From: Bacteroidota bacterium
GTDB taxonomy: Bacteria > Bacteroidota > Bacteroidia > Bacteroidales > JAAUTT01
Length of the DNA stretch: 64,000 bases
Assembly: GCA_030706405.1 (NCBI GenBank)
Contig: JAUZOO010000004.1
Location: forward strand, 182,765 to 246,764
Direction of reading: 5' to 3'
How positions within the stretch are numbered: position 1 is the first letter of the stretch; every line of letters starts with the position of its first letter. Both the position numbers and the translations under genes were made by a program. The notes under the pieces were generated by a model. The model did not search any database and was not told the DNA's origin. It saw only the letters and a program-made list of their open reading frames with translations. Of this stretch, positions 25,033 to 33,613 are shown piece after piece.

Positions 25033-25608
25033 ATGAGCTTTGAATTGCCAACTTTACCGTACGCGTTAAATGCGCTTGAACCGAACATCAGCCAAAAAAC
25101 ACTTGAATTTCACTACGGGAAACACCATCAGGCTTATGTAAACAACCTGAACAACCTAGTTGTCGGCACTAAATTTGAAAATGCAACGCTCGACACAATC
25201 GTAATGGAAGCCGAAGGCGGAATCTTTAACAACGGCGCCCAAATCTGGAACCACACTTTCTATTTTACCAGTTTTTCGCCCAAAGGCGGAGGTGAGCCCG
25301 TTGGAGCACTGGCCGATGCAATTAAAAAAGATTTTGGATCATTTGCCGAATTTAAAGACAAATTTTCAAAAGCTGCAGCTACCTTATTTGGTTCAGGATG
25401 GGCCTGGTTGGTTAAAAAACAGGATGGAACACTCGACATCGTTCAGGAATCGAACGCCGGAAACCCCTTACGCAAAGGATTAAAACCAATCCTTACCTGC
25501 GATGTATGGGAACATGCCTATTACCTCGACTATCAAAACCGCCGACCTGATTACATCGAATCCTTCTGGAAAGTAGTGGATTGGACAGAAGTAGGAAAAC
25601 GATTTTAG
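25033..25608 (+). CDS. sodB: Superoxide dismutase, Fe/Mn family
   Basis: A 191-residue cytosolic enzyme converting superoxide to hydrogen peroxide and oxygen. Metal ligands are in the expected contexts: His27 in EFHYGKHH, His in QIWNHTFYF, and Asp and His in CDVWEHAYYLDY. The AQIWNHTFYF and LFGSGWAWL segments are typical of the iron or cambialistic type, but metal choice is not certain from sequence. It stands alone 57 bp after the CHAT gene and ends at a strong bidirectional terminator facing the haem genes. Confidence 0.97.
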   Translation: MSFELPTLPYALNALEPNISQKTLEFHYGKHHQAYVNNLNNLVVGTKFENATLDTIVMEAEGGIFNNGAQIWNHTFYFTSFSPKGGGEPVGALADAIKKDFGSFAEFKDKFSKAAATLFGSGWAWLVKKQDGTLDIVQESNAGNPLRKGLKPILTCDVWEHAYYLDYQNRRPDYIESFWKVVDWTEVGKRF

Positions 25609-25625
25609 ATCTCAAGAGTCATAAA

Positions 25626-25671
25626 ACAAAAACCCGGACAAGCTTTATTCCTGTCCGGGTTTTTGTTTTTT
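25626..25671. terminator. Bidirectional terminator between sodB and hemG
   Basis: ACAAAAACCCGGACA (25626-25640) pairs with TGTCCGGGTTTTTGT (25652-25666), a perfect 15-bp stem, followed by a T-run on the plus strand and T-rich on the minus. It serves the two convergent genes. Confidence 0.9.
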
Positions 25672-25700
25672 ATCTCAGCAGACATTACTGTGTGAATATT

Positions 25701-27074
25701 TTATACCGCGTCGGCCAATTGCCGTCCCTGTTGAATACGGTCGGCCATGCCAATTCCGTTTCTCAGGTTACCGGCAATAATCAACCCTGGATACTTTTCC
25801 TGGGCTTTTTCAACCGCATCGAAACGTTCAGCACAGTCTGCTCCATATTGCGGAATTGCATGCTTATACCGCGAAATATGAAATATATCGGGATTAAATT
25901 CTTTTAGTCCCATGAGCGATTTAATTTCCTTATCTACAATCCGACGAATTTCCTCATCAGGCATATCGTAAATATCCGGGCGGCGTACACCTCCCATAAA
26001 TACCGACAGCATTGCTCCGCCTTCCGGAGCTCGGTCAGGAAAAAATGCCGACGGAAAAAGAACGCCTAAAACCTGACGATTCTCCTTGTGAGGGATCAAC
26101 CCTCCAAAACCGTCAAGCTTCATTCCATCCCATTGTTTAAAGCCAAGCGACACCTGTACAACCTTGGCATATTGAAGATTGACTATAGGTTTATAAAATT
26201 CCTCGGGAAGGAAATTCATCATTGTCTTTAGCCGGTGTGCCCCAACAGTCGAAATAACCTTTTTCGCCTTAACAATCATTTCATTTTTATCGGCATCCAC
26301 ACCTACCACCACAAAGCCACCGTGTACAGGCTGTACCGAAAGGTCACTTATTCCTAAAAGAAATTTCGACTCGCCGGCAGATTGATACAAGGCCTTGGTA
26401 AGATTAGACAAGCCGCCCTTAACCGAAAATATTTCGCGCGTAGCCCTCGATACGATTCCCAATTTCTTCTTTTCGCGAGCCTGTTTTACCGATCCGCCAA
26501 TAAAACTTCCATATTTTTGTTCGAGATTATAAAGTTTGGGCAAAGCGTATTTAGGAACAATATACGTTGGGTCGCCGGCATAAACACCAAGTATAAACGG
26601 ATCGACGGCATAGTCGAGAAAGCTCTTCCCCATACGGCGGCGGACTAATTCGGCAAGCGTTTCGTTCGGATTGGTGCCAGGTTTCCGAAAAGGTTCGCCC
26701 AGTAACCGTAGTTTATCGGCAAACGTAAACAAAGGTGTAACTATCCCACCTAAAACTCCCGAGGGTAAAGCCTCCCAGCGCCCATCCTTTAGAATATAAC
26801 GTTTATTTACCGATTTCCCGGCAATTTCGAGCTGGCAGGCCTCGCCCAGATCGTCAAATAACTCAACCGCCAGGTCGTTCCCCAAAACGCCGGTATTAGG
26901 GCCTTTTTCGAAGATAAAACCATCCTGTTCTATAGTTTGGATTACACCACCAGCCACTGGTTTTACTTCTGCAACCATAAAATTCTTCCCTGCTTTGTTC
27001 AGGTAAAAAGCTGTAGTTAACCCGGTAAGTCCTGCTCCAATAACAAGAATATCGGTTTCGATTTGAATACTCAT
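25701..27074 (-). CDS. hemG: Protoporphyrinogen oxidase, HemY-type flavoprotein
   Basis: A 457-residue FAD enzyme oxidising protoporphyrinogen IX to protoporphyrin IX in haem synthesis. The dinucleotide-binding motif VIGAGLTGLTTAFYLNKAG lies at residues 10-28, followed by AEVKPVAGGVIQT. The C-terminal FAD segment is GLIIAGNLRNGIGMADRIQQG. Domain order and length are those of the oxygen-dependent HemY type, called HemG in many Bacteroidetes annotations. It is 10 bp downstream of hemN, so consecutive pathway steps share one operon. The oxygen-independent HemN upstream and this flavin oxidase could work at different oxygen levels. Confidence 0.94.
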   Translation of the reverse strand: MSIQIETDILVIGAGLTGLTTAFYLNKAGKNFMVAEVKPVAGGVIQTIEQDGFIFEKGPNTGVLGNDLAVELFDDLGEACQLEIAGKSVNKRYILKDGRWEALPSGVLGGIVTPLFTFADKLRLLGEPFRKPGTNPNETLAELVRRRMGKSFLDYAVDPFILGVYAGDPTYIVPKYALPKLYNLEQKYGSFIGGSVKQAREKKKLGIVSRATREIFSVKGGLSNLTKALYQSAGESKFLLGISDLSVQPVHGGFVVVGVDADKNEMIVKAKKVISTVGAHRLKTMMNFLPEEFYKPIVNLQYAKVVQVSLGFKQWDGMKLDGFGGLIPHKENRQVLGVLFPSAFFPDRAPEGGAMLSVFMGGVRRPDIYDMPDEEIRRIVDKEIKSLMGLKEFNPDIFHISRYKHAIPQYGADCAERFDAVEKAQEKYPGLIIAGNLRNGIGMADRIQQGRQLADAV

Positions 27075-27084
27075 TGCAAATATT

Positions 27085-28467
27085 TTAAACAGTTTTTGAA
27101 TACATTGTTTCTTTTCCGGTGAAAAGAGGATCGAAAAGCATGGCTACATTGCGCATGAACATGCGTCCTTCGGGAAGTACCGTTAGCTCTCGCCCGTCAA
27201 ATATTATAAGACCATCGTCGACCAGAGGCTGAAGCGATTGCGGGTTAAAATTTAACATTTCCACTATTTCGTTCTCCGGCAGAGCAAAGTTGTTGGCCAC
27301 ATTTTCAAGGTTCACGTAGCCGTTGCACATAATATCCTGAATTACGGCGCGACAAACCAAATCGCGCGCCGATAAGCGATAACCTTTTTCAATGGCAAAA
27401 CCATCCTTCAATGCGGCTTCGACATAGGCTTCAGTATTTTTGACATTTTGGCTGTACGCATCCCAAAGCTGACTTATGCCGGTTGACCCGAAAGCATAAA
27501 CCTGCCCGGTATTTTCGGCGGTGCAATAACCCATAAAATTTCGTTGAAGGGTACGGTTCTTTAAGGCGACAGTCATACTGTCCGATGGTTTGGCAAAGTG
27601 ATCGAGGCCGATAGCCTCATAACCATTATCGACCAAAATATTGTACGATTTTTCGAACATCGCGAGCTTTGCCTCCGGACCCGGAATCTCATATTGTTCC
27701 AGCACTTTCTGCGCACTCTTTACCCAGGGAACGTGAGCGTACGAAAAGGTAACGATACGATCGGGCGAAATCTGTGCTGCCTGGCGGATTGTTGAGTCAA
27801 AGCTTTCGGGCGTTTGTGCGGGAAGCCCGTAAATAAAATCGAGGTTTACTCCAATATTCTTCGTCCGTAAATAATTCACCACATCAGCTACGGGAAGTTG
27901 CGATGGTTTTCGGTTTACCAGATTTAAAACTTCGGGATTAAAATCCTGTATTCCGAGGCTCAGCCGGTTAAAGCCCAGTTCCGCAAGTTTATCAATCTGG
28001 CTGTAGGTTAAATAAGCCGGATTGCACTCCATGGCTATTTCGCACGAAGGAGCCAACGAGAACTTCGATGTAATCAAAGCCATAATCTCCGCCACAAAAT
28101 CCATCGAAATGGAATTGGGCGTTCCCCCACCCCAGTGAATCTGCGTTACCGGACGGTCTTTATCGATGAACTGCGTAACGGTTTCAAATTCATTCTTCAT
28201 GGCTTCAACATACCGTGCAATAAATGATTTCCCCTTCATCACATCGGTGTTGCATCCGCAAAAATGACACAACTGCGGGCAAAATGGCACATGAAAATAA
28301 AACGAAAGATTACGCGGGTGTTGCGAGTTTGAGGCAATTACATGCTGTCGAAAATCGTTGCTGGTAAATCCGTTGTTAAAAAAAGTGGCCGGCGGATAAC
28401 TGGTATAGCGAGGCCCCGGCTTATCGTATTTCTTAATCAGTTCATAATTAACGTGCATGTTACTCAT
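27085..28467 (-). CDS. hemN: Oxygen-independent coproporphyrinogen III oxidase
   Basis: A radical SAM enzyme of about 460 residues that decarboxylates coproporphyrinogen III without oxygen. The cluster motif is HVPFCPQLCHFCGC (CxxxCxxC plus the extra Cys that HemN carries), and the N-terminal YDKPGPRYTSYPP is diagnostic for true HemN rather than HemW. The C-terminal HemN domain (about 370-440) is present. The longest frame begins at a TTG at 28473; ATG at 28467 lies 2 bp after the upstream stop and is preferred, with 28458 possible. It is coupled to the DUF4491 gene before it and to hemG after it. Confidence 0.95.
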   Translation of the reverse strand: MSNMHVNYELIKKYDKPGPRYTSYPPATFFNNGFTSNDFRQHVIASNSQHPRNLSFYFHVPFCPQLCHFCGCNTDVMKGKSFIARYVEAMKNEFETVTQFIDKDRPVTQIHWGGGTPNSISMDFVAEIMALITSKFSLAPSCEIAMECNPAYLTYSQIDKLAELGFNRLSLGIQDFNPEVLNLVNRKPSQLPVADVVNYLRTKNIGVNLDFIYGLPAQTPESFDSTIRQAAQISPDRIVTFSYAHVPWVKSAQKVLEQYEIPGPEAKLAMFEKSYNILVDNGYEAIGLDHFAKPSDSMTVALKNRTLQRNFMGYCTAENTGQVYAFGSTGISQLWDAYSQNVKNTEAYVEAALKDGFAIEKGYRLSARDLVCRAVIQDIMCNGYVNLENVANNFALPENEIVEMLNFNPQSLQPLVDDGLIIFDGRELTVLPEGRMFMRNVAMLFDPLFTGKETMYSKTV

Positions 28468-28469
28468 CT

Positions 28470-29093
28470 TCAATATTGTCTTTTCGGGTTACGCGGAAAC
28501 CATCCTTTTTTCACCCGTTCTTCCTGTTCTATGATTTCGCCAATTCCCCATAAAAAGGTAAAGCCGTTGATCCCCAAAATGGCCGAAACAATTGTTTTTC
28601 CCAAAAACAGTGATGCTCCGATAGAACCGAGACCTATCAGTAAAAATACAATCCAAAATTTCTTCGAAAAATAATACTCGGCCTTTATGCAGATATACCG
28701 CGAAACGGCAATGATAACAAACGATGCAGCCCCGGCAATTACGCCGTTATAATTAAGCGAAACCAGTAATGAAGACGGAACCAGCAACAACGACGCAGCG
28801 TACGTACGTCGGGGATTTCGTTTTGATCGGCCACGCATCACACGTTCGTGCTGTTTAAACAGCTCGTGGGTACTCCAAAATGCACCGAAACCGGCAACTC
28901 CGACAATTACAGAACCCACGTTGCTGAACATAAACAACGACGTTAAACAAAGCGCAAGCCCGGCAACAAGAAATACCCACCAAATGCGCTTTCCCCAATA
29001 ATATTCGGCTTTGGCAACAATGGGATGATACAGCCCGATAATGAGGAAAGCTGATAAACCTAAAACAAGTCCGTAATAATTTAAAACAGGCAT
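28470..29093 (-). CDS. Tandem DUF4491 membrane protein (two fused copies)
   Basis: From the ATG at 29093 the protein has 207 residues. It contains two DUF4491-like units of about 100 residues: the first starts LNYYGLVLGLSAFLIIGLYHP and ends HERVMRGRSKRNPRR, and the second starts LNYNGVIAGAASFVIIAVSRY and ends EERVKKGWFPRNPKR. Each has about three membrane helices with the AEYY-[WF] region conserved. DUF4491 proteins usually carry one copy. The stop lies 2 bp before hemN, so it is in the haem operon. Function is unknown; the longer frame to 29150 starts with TTG and lacks support. Confidence 0.8.
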   Translation of the reverse strand: MPVLNYYGLVLGLSAFLIIGLYHPIVAKAEYYWGKRIWWVFLVAGLALCLTSLFMFSNVGSVIVGVAGFGAFWSTHELFKQHERVMRGRSKRNPRRTYAASLLLVPSSLLVSLNYNGVIAGAASFVIIAVSRYICIKAEYYFSKKFWIVFLLIGLGSIGASLFLGKTIVSAILGINGFTFLWGIGEIIEQEERVKKGWFPRNPKRQY

Positions 29094-29177
29094 GGCTCGA
29101 TGGCTTTTCAAATTTTCTAAAACAACGGCAAAGGTAACCTTGTTTTGCAAAACGATGGAATTATATCGTAGTTTTCA

Positions 29178-29185
29178 TACTTTTG
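29178..29185 (+). promoter_or_regulatory. -7 box for the 113-residue membrane protein
   Basis: TACTTTTG matches TAnnTTTG. The predicted start near 29192 leaves a leader of about 100 nt before the ATG at 29291. No good -33 element at normal spacing. Confidence 0.35.
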
Positions 29186-29290
29186 ACAGCGTTTAATACG
29201 AACGCCTCCCCAAAAGGAAAACTTTTGAAGGAACAACCTAATTTTGAAGTTCCGAACTTTGAAACATATAGCTATAAACGACATCTTAAT

Positions 29291-29632
29291 ATGAAAAAAT
29301 TTCACGAAGGGGTTACAACGTTTGCCGACTGGTTTGCTTATGCGTTATCGATTGGTGCCAGCATTTTCTTTGCTACATTTATCATTGGCGAAGGACTTCC
29401 CAGTCTGACTGACACTACCATGCTTATCTTTAGCGTCATACTCCTTGCTGTAATGGCTGGAAGTGTACTGGCTATTTTTAAACGCATTCCCGGAAGCATT
29501 ATTATGCTTGCAGGCGGCATTAGCCTGTTTATCTATTTTATGGTTGGCGGACATTCTCAACTCAACATGTCCATTGCTTACGGCATGCCTTATATTATTT
29601 CCGGAACACTTTTATTGGCAATAAGAAAGTAA
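29291..29632 (+). CDS. Small four-helix membrane protein, unknown function
   Basis: From the ATG at 29291 (MKKFHEGVTTFADWFAY) the protein has 113 residues and about four membrane helices: FAYALSIGASIFFATFII, MLIFSVILLAVMAGSVLAIF, GSIIMLAGGISLFIYFMV and the C-terminal PYIISGTLLLAIRK. No catalytic motif is visible and I cannot assign a family with certainty. It is a single gene divergent from the DUF4491-haem operon. The frame is open to 29183, but the extension is not membrane-like and overlaps the promoter box. Confidence 0.7.
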   Translation: MKKFHEGVTTFADWFAYALSIGASIFFATFIIGEGLPSLTDTTMLIFSVILLAVMAGSVLAIFKRIPGSIIMLAGGISLFIYFMVGGHSQLNMSIAYGMPYIISGTLLLAIRK

Positions 29633-29876
29633 AGGATTTATTGAACCCTGCACAGCAATGGCTATTAACTATTCCGCGATGTGTAGCACCTTTTCATCCT
29701 GTCGGTTGACAATCATTTATTGTTAGCCCGCCAAACTGTTTTAGCTTTTAATTCCCCCGAAAGACCATATAATTATCCATTTTTGCCGGATAATTTAAAT
29801 TATTTGAAATAACAGAATGGCAAATTGAAATAATTAACCGCCTCCTGCGGAAAACTTTTCGACAAATTGAGATAAT

Positions 29877-31124
29877 TTACCGGTCGAGCATCAAACTTAA
29901 CCCAAACTTTAAGCCTACAGAGCGTCCCAGCTCCACTTCTTCGGGCAGATATCCGAACGTTTTTAGGTTAATGCCGGCATCGACCGAAAATCCGCGAAAA
30001 CCGTTTGCCGGTTTGGTATAAAAGAAGTAACGACAGGTTACATCGGCCGCACCTCCTGCACGTGCAGCATGTTCTCCGAAATCAAGATTTACCGGTTGAT
30101 TCCAACCATGAAGCGCTGCGGCAAAAGCCAAACGGGGCGAAACAAAATAATCATCGAGTGCGATGCCTCCGCCCATAAACCATTTATCACGATTCTCGAA
30201 CTCGCGTAAGTAAAGATGTAGGTTCCATTTCTTGCGGACCGAAAGCCATAAATTCTCGTCGGTAAAATCACCAAAAGGGCACATCGCATGACCCATGCCT
30301 GCGTTTATGCTTAACCCGTCGGTTAATGCAATGTTGCTCCTCCCGATAAGGTTAAGGTTGACCAGATTAAAAAACGAACGAAACCCCATTTTTCGGACAA
30401 AATGAACTTCCTCATCCGTCAGATCGCGGTAACGCGTATAGCGATGAAACGCCATGTGCGGACGAAACAGGTGGCGGGCAGCTCCATAAATATCATTCCC
30501 GACCACATCGCGCTCCATTTCGTTGGGTTCTTCGTCGCCATCGATGTCATATTTCAAAAAGACGAGCATGTAATATTGCATCAAAAAAGCCTTTCGCATC
30601 CAGTATTCCACGCACAGGTTACGGAACGGTTCCTTTCCCCAAGCCAAAAGGCTTTCCTCGCGACGGGTAAGCATATAATCAGACTCGGAGCCTGCAATGT
30701 ATAAACGGATATAATCGGGCAAAGCATTATCGCGAAGTTGCTGCAGAGTGGCATCGGTAACGCCATCGACATAACCGCCACGATTGGATAAAATGAACGG
30801 CTGCGAAACCGAACCGATATTTTTAGCTGTAAGTACCGAGCGGTGTGCTTCCTCGTGCGTGGCCGGGCCAAACGCCAGCAGAAAAGCTGCGGCCTGCGAA
30901 ATGTAATTAAACGTCGGGCTGAATGATTTATTCATTGCGTGGGACGCAAGTCTAAAGGCGCTCAAATAATCCTCATCAATTTGCCGGATGGTAAACAATT
31001 TTGCCGGAGAATCGCGCACAATAAACGGATACACCGATGTACTGTCGGTTTGCCCGCAAACAGGAACCAATGAGGCAATAAGCCACCAAACGGCGATTCC
31101 ATATTTTATCAATTTACTTTCCAC
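29877..31124 (-). CDS. Secreted protein with HExxH motif, unknown function
   Basis: The frame opens at a TTG (31163) inside the upstream gene; the GTG at 31124 gives a clean signal peptide (LIKYGIAVWWLIASLVPVCGQ) and about 415 residues. Near residue 95 the segment FGPATHEEAHRSVL holds an HEEAH motif within a hydrophobic stretch, as in zincin metallopeptidases; a third metal ligand was not identified. The last 150 residues have alternating beta strands with aromatic residues and end GLKFGLSLMLDR, which suggests an outer-membrane barrel or beta-rich domain. It is the last gene of the AraC-GNAT-PSRP operon. The protease reading is tentative. Confidence 0.65.
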   Translation of the reverse strand: MESKLIKYGIAVWWLIASLVPVCGQTDSTSVYPFIVRDSPAKLFTIRQIDEDYLSAFRLASHAMNKSFSPTFNYISQAAAFLLAFGPATHEEAHRSVLTAKNIGSVSQPFILSNRGGYVDGVTDATLQQLRDNALPDYIRLYIAGSESDYMLTRREESLLAWGKEPFRNLCVEYWMRKAFLMQYYMLVFLKYDIDGDEEPNEMERDVVGNDIYGAARHLFRPHMAFHRYTRYRDLTDEEVHFVRKMGFRSFFNLVNLNLIGRSNIALTDGLSINAGMGHAMCPFGDFTDENLWLSVRKKWNLHLYLREFENRDKWFMGGGIALDDYFVSPRLAFAAALHGWNQPVNLDFGEHAARAGGAADVTCRYFFYTKPANGFRGFSVDAGINLKTFGYLPEEVELGRSVGLKFGLSLMLDR

Positions 31125-31150
31125 TCGTTTAAACTTAGGTTTCTCGCAAC

Positions 31151-32005
31151 TTACTGTTTCCAATTCTCCCGTCCAAAACGCTCGGTAAGCATGGAGAGAA
31201 TGTTATTTGCCGACGATTCGATGGGTTTGTTGGTAATATCGACCACGGTAAAGCCTCCGCGATCAAATATCGAGTGGGCAAAATCGAGTTCTTCGCGTAC
31301 CTTGCGACGATCGATATAATCCGAGTCGTCAGGCATATTTAGAGTCCGCACCCGGTTTCCGCGTTGGGCAATCAGGTAAGTAATCGAGATAGTGAGGCCG
31401 AAAACCCTGTTCTTATCTACTTTAAACAATTCTTCGGGAGGAGGAATCCCGGGAACCAACGGCACATTGGCAACTTTCCACCCGAACATGGCCAGGTAGA
31501 TGCTTAGCGGCGTTTTTCCGGTACGCGACACTCCGGTTAAAATAATGTCGGCATTGGCAATCCGGTCGGCATTATTCCCGTCATCATGCTTCATTGTAAA
31601 TTCGATGGCCTCTATACGTTGGTAATATTCGATATTATTTAAACGATAAAGCCCAGGTTTACTAATTGGCTTTGTTTGCAACAAATCCGAAAGATAATCG
31701 GAAAGACCTCCTACCAGATCGAAATGCTTCACATCGCGCGAATCGCAGGCGCATATTAAAGCCCTGCGCATTTTGGGATCGACCATGGTATGAACAATAA
31801 CTCCGCGAGTTCGCAAGGCCAGCTCCACAACCTCCCAGATTCTCTCCATCGTAAGCACATCGGGGATGATCTTAACAGGAACGGCACTCTCGGGAAACTG
31901 TATCAGGATAGACTGTACCACGGCATCACCTGCCAAACCCTTTCCTCCCGACACCACCAGAATGGGAGGATAAGGTGGATCTGTTTTTTGTTCATTGGGT
32001 TCCAT
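31151..32005 (-). CDS. PSRP: pyruvate phosphate dikinase / PEP synthase regulatory protein
   Basis: A 284-residue cytosolic enzyme of the DUF299/PSRP family, which inactivates pyruvate phosphate dikinase or PEP synthase by ADP-dependent phosphorylation and reactivates it by phosphorolysis. Visible signatures are VSGGKGLAGDAV at the N-terminus, the P-loop-like LTGVSRTGKTPLSIYLA, VPLVPGIPPPEELF and the C-terminal DITNKPIESSANNIL. It is 3 bp after the GNAT gene and follows a rhamnose-type AraC gene in the same operon, an uncommon setting that links sugar regulation to the pyruvate/PEP node. The target dikinase is not in the window. Confidence 0.93.
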   Translation of the reverse strand: MEPNEQKTDPPYPPILVVSGGKGLAGDAVVQSILIQFPESAVPVKIIPDVLTMERIWEVVELALRTRGVIVHTMVDPKMRRALICACDSRDVKHFDLVGGLSDYLSDLLQTKPISKPGLYRLNNIEYYQRIEAIEFTMKHDDGNNADRIANADIILTGVSRTGKTPLSIYLAMFGWKVANVPLVPGIPPPEELFKVDKNRVFGLTISITYLIAQRGNRVRTLNMPDDSDYIDRRKVREELDFAHSIFDRGGFTVVDITNKPIESSANNILSMLTERFGRENWKQ

Positions 32006-32008
32006 AGG

Positions 32009-32497
32009 TCATATTTTAAAAGTGTAGATATAATCGTCCATTACATAGCCGTTGCCAATATCAAAAACTTTCGAATCGGTACGGACAAAACCAGCCCTTT
32101 CGTAAGCCTTGATAGCCGTAGCATTATGTTTGTTTACGGTAAGATAAACCTTTTCGCTGCCATTACTTCGGGCGCAATCCACCACATGCATAAGAGAACG
32201 GTTGCCAACACCCTTACCCTGTAGCGCAGGTTTAAGATACAACTTATTAAGTTTTGTTTCGTCCCCGGACTTGGCAAACGAAACAAAACCAACAGCTTCG
32301 TTATTAAGTTCCACCAACTCCCAAATCACGCCACTGCCCATTTCCCGGTCAATTACAGCTTGGGAATACATCATCTCAAGCATGTATTCGATTTGAGCCG
32401 GCGTCAATATCGTTTTATAACACAACTCCCATGTTTCGCGGGCCAATTCCTGTATTTTAGGAATATCCGTTTCCTCCGCTTTTCGAAAGGTTACCAT
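32009..32497 (-). CDS. GNAT-family N-acetyltransferase
   Basis: A 162-residue GCN5-type acetyltransferase. The acetyl-CoA loop appears as LYLKPALQGKGVGNRSLMHVV (near residue 95), with the preceding strand VGFVSFAK and the C-terminal VNKHNATAIKAYERAGFVRTDS typical of the family. The acceptor is unknown; such proteins acetylate amino groups of small molecules or protein N-termini. The start is 4 bp after the AraC stop and the stop is 3 bp before PSRP, so the three are almost surely cotranscribed. Confidence 0.92.
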   Translation of the reverse strand: MVTFRKAEETDIPKIQELARETWELCYKTILTPAQIEYMLEMMYSQAVIDREMGSGVIWELVELNNEAVGFVSFAKSGDETKLNKLYLKPALQGKGVGNRSLMHVVDCARSNGSEKVYLTVNKHNATAIKAYERAGFVRTDSKVFDIGNGYVMDDYIYTFKI

Positions 32498-32501
32498 AAT
32501 G

Positions 32502-33404
32502 CTATTTCTTTTGAGGTTTCCCCAAGGTCATATTTCTAAATTCCGAAGGGCTAATGCCATTTTTCGTTCGGAACAGGTTAGAAAAATGATAGATGGAATT
32601 GAAATTTAAGTTAAAAGCAATCTCTTTGACTGAAAGCGAAGGGTCCATAAGCATCTCCTTTGCTTTTTGTATTTTCAGCTGAATCATGTATTGTACCGGG
32701 GCCAAACCTGTATATTGTTTAAACACCCTGCGAAACCACGAATACCCGATATTAAGCGAAGCAGCAACCTGCTCGGGCGACAAATCGGAGTGTAGGTTTT
32801 CGCGCATAATTAAACGAGCTCTATTCACAAGGTTTTCGATACTTTTATTGCCAAATTCCCGGTTACGACGAATGGAATACACCTGCCCGAGGATATACGT
32901 TGCAGCTCCCGAAATAAGCTGTTGATAGCCGATGCGCTCGCGTTTAGCCTGTTCTGCAATCCGTTCAAATACCTCAACTACACTTTCTTTAATTCCGATA
33001 TTAAAGATGGGATCATCCACGGTAAAAAAGCCATTCAACACCAATTGCTCAATATAGGAACCGCTAAACCCAATCCAGTATTCGCTCCAACCCGAATTTT
33101 TATTGGGCCGGTAGCTATGCCATTCGCCCGGGAATAACATAAACACTGTTCCTGCGCTAATGTTGGCTAGCCGTACATGCTCCGAGCGAAACTTACCTTC
33201 GCCATGGGTTACATAAACCAACTGATATTCGTGTAAAACCCGTCCCTTATCGGGATTAAAATAGTACCCGGAAGGATGAATTTCCGGAGGATAAACCGTT
33301 TGGGGATCGATATGCTGAAACCCAACCGTGGTAATTGTAAGTCCCCAGCGGGCATCAACCTCGTTTACCGTAAGATATTTAATATCGATTGGTTCTTTCT
33401 TCAC
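32502..33404 (-). CDS. rhaR: AraC-family regulator, probable rhamnose activator RhaR
   Basis: A 300-residue transcription factor with an N-terminal cupin-like sugar-binding half (about residues 15-170, FPGEWHSYRPN) and two C-terminal helix-turn-helix units (about 200-295): LSPEQVAASLNIGYSWFRRVFKQYTG and LSVKEIAFNLNFNSIYHFSNLFRTKNG. It is divergent from rhaB, as RhaR is from the rhamnose operon of Bacteroides thetaiotaomicron, where this family activates rhamnose catabolism. Two direct repeats in the 209-bp shared gap are likely binding sites. The start is a GTG at 33404; no ATG is nearby. Ligand assignment comes from context. Confidence 0.85.
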   Translation of the reverse strand: MKKEPIDIKYLTVNEVDARWGLTITTVGFQHIDPQTVYPPEIHPSGYYFNPDKGRVLHEYQLVYVTHGEGKFRSEHVRLANISAGTVFMLFPGEWHSYRPNKNSGWSEYWIGFSGSYIEQLVLNGFFTVDDPIFNIGIKESVVEVFERIAEQAKRERIGYQQLISGAATYILGQVYSIRRNREFGNKSIENLVNRARLIMRENLHSDLSPEQVAASLNIGYSWFRRVFKQYTGLAPVQYMIQLKIQKAKEMLMDPSLSVKEIAFNLNFNSIYHFSNLFRTKNGISPSEFRNMTLGKPQKK

Positions 33405-33440
33405 TTTGTACTATTTTTATTACAATATTAGCAGGAAAGA

Positions 33441-33461
33441 ACCAACTTGTATCAAAAACTA
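33441..33461. repeat. Direct repeat 1, probable RhaR site
   Basis: ACCAACTTGT-ATCAAAAACTA, 19 of 21 bases identical to the copy at 33552. It lies just upstream of the predicted rhaB -33 element, a normal place for an AraC-type activator. Confidence 0.65.
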
Positions 33462-33484
33462 TAAATAAAAAATCATTTAATGTA

Positions 33485-33514
33485 TTTGCTCCATTTTAAT
33501 TCGTCTTAGTTTTG
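33485..33514 (+). promoter_or_regulatory. Promoter of the rhamnose operon
   Basis: TTTG (33485-33488), 18-bp spacer, TAGTTTTG (33507-33514), a full TAnnTTTG match. The predicted start is near 33521, leaving a leader of about 93 nt. Confidence 0.55.
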
Positions 33515-33551
33515 CTGCAATTCAAGTCTTTAATAAAGACATATCAAAAAA

Positions 33552-33572
33552 ACCAGTTTGTATCAAAAACTA
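33552..33572. repeat. Direct repeat 2, probable RhaR site
   Basis: ACCAGTTTGT-ATCAAAAACTA. It would fall in the transcribed leader, 42 bp before the rhaB ATG, so it may serve the divergent AraC promoter, repression, or looping with repeat 1 (111 bp away). Confidence 0.6.
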
Positions 33573-33613
33573 AATTAAGCACTAAATTTCATTCTAACAT
33601 TCTACCTCACACA

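Noticed and set aside
33512..33613. Upstream extension of rhaB to a TTG start
   Set aside because: It contains the predicted -7 box and a regulator repeat; the ATG at 33614 matches the family N-terminus.
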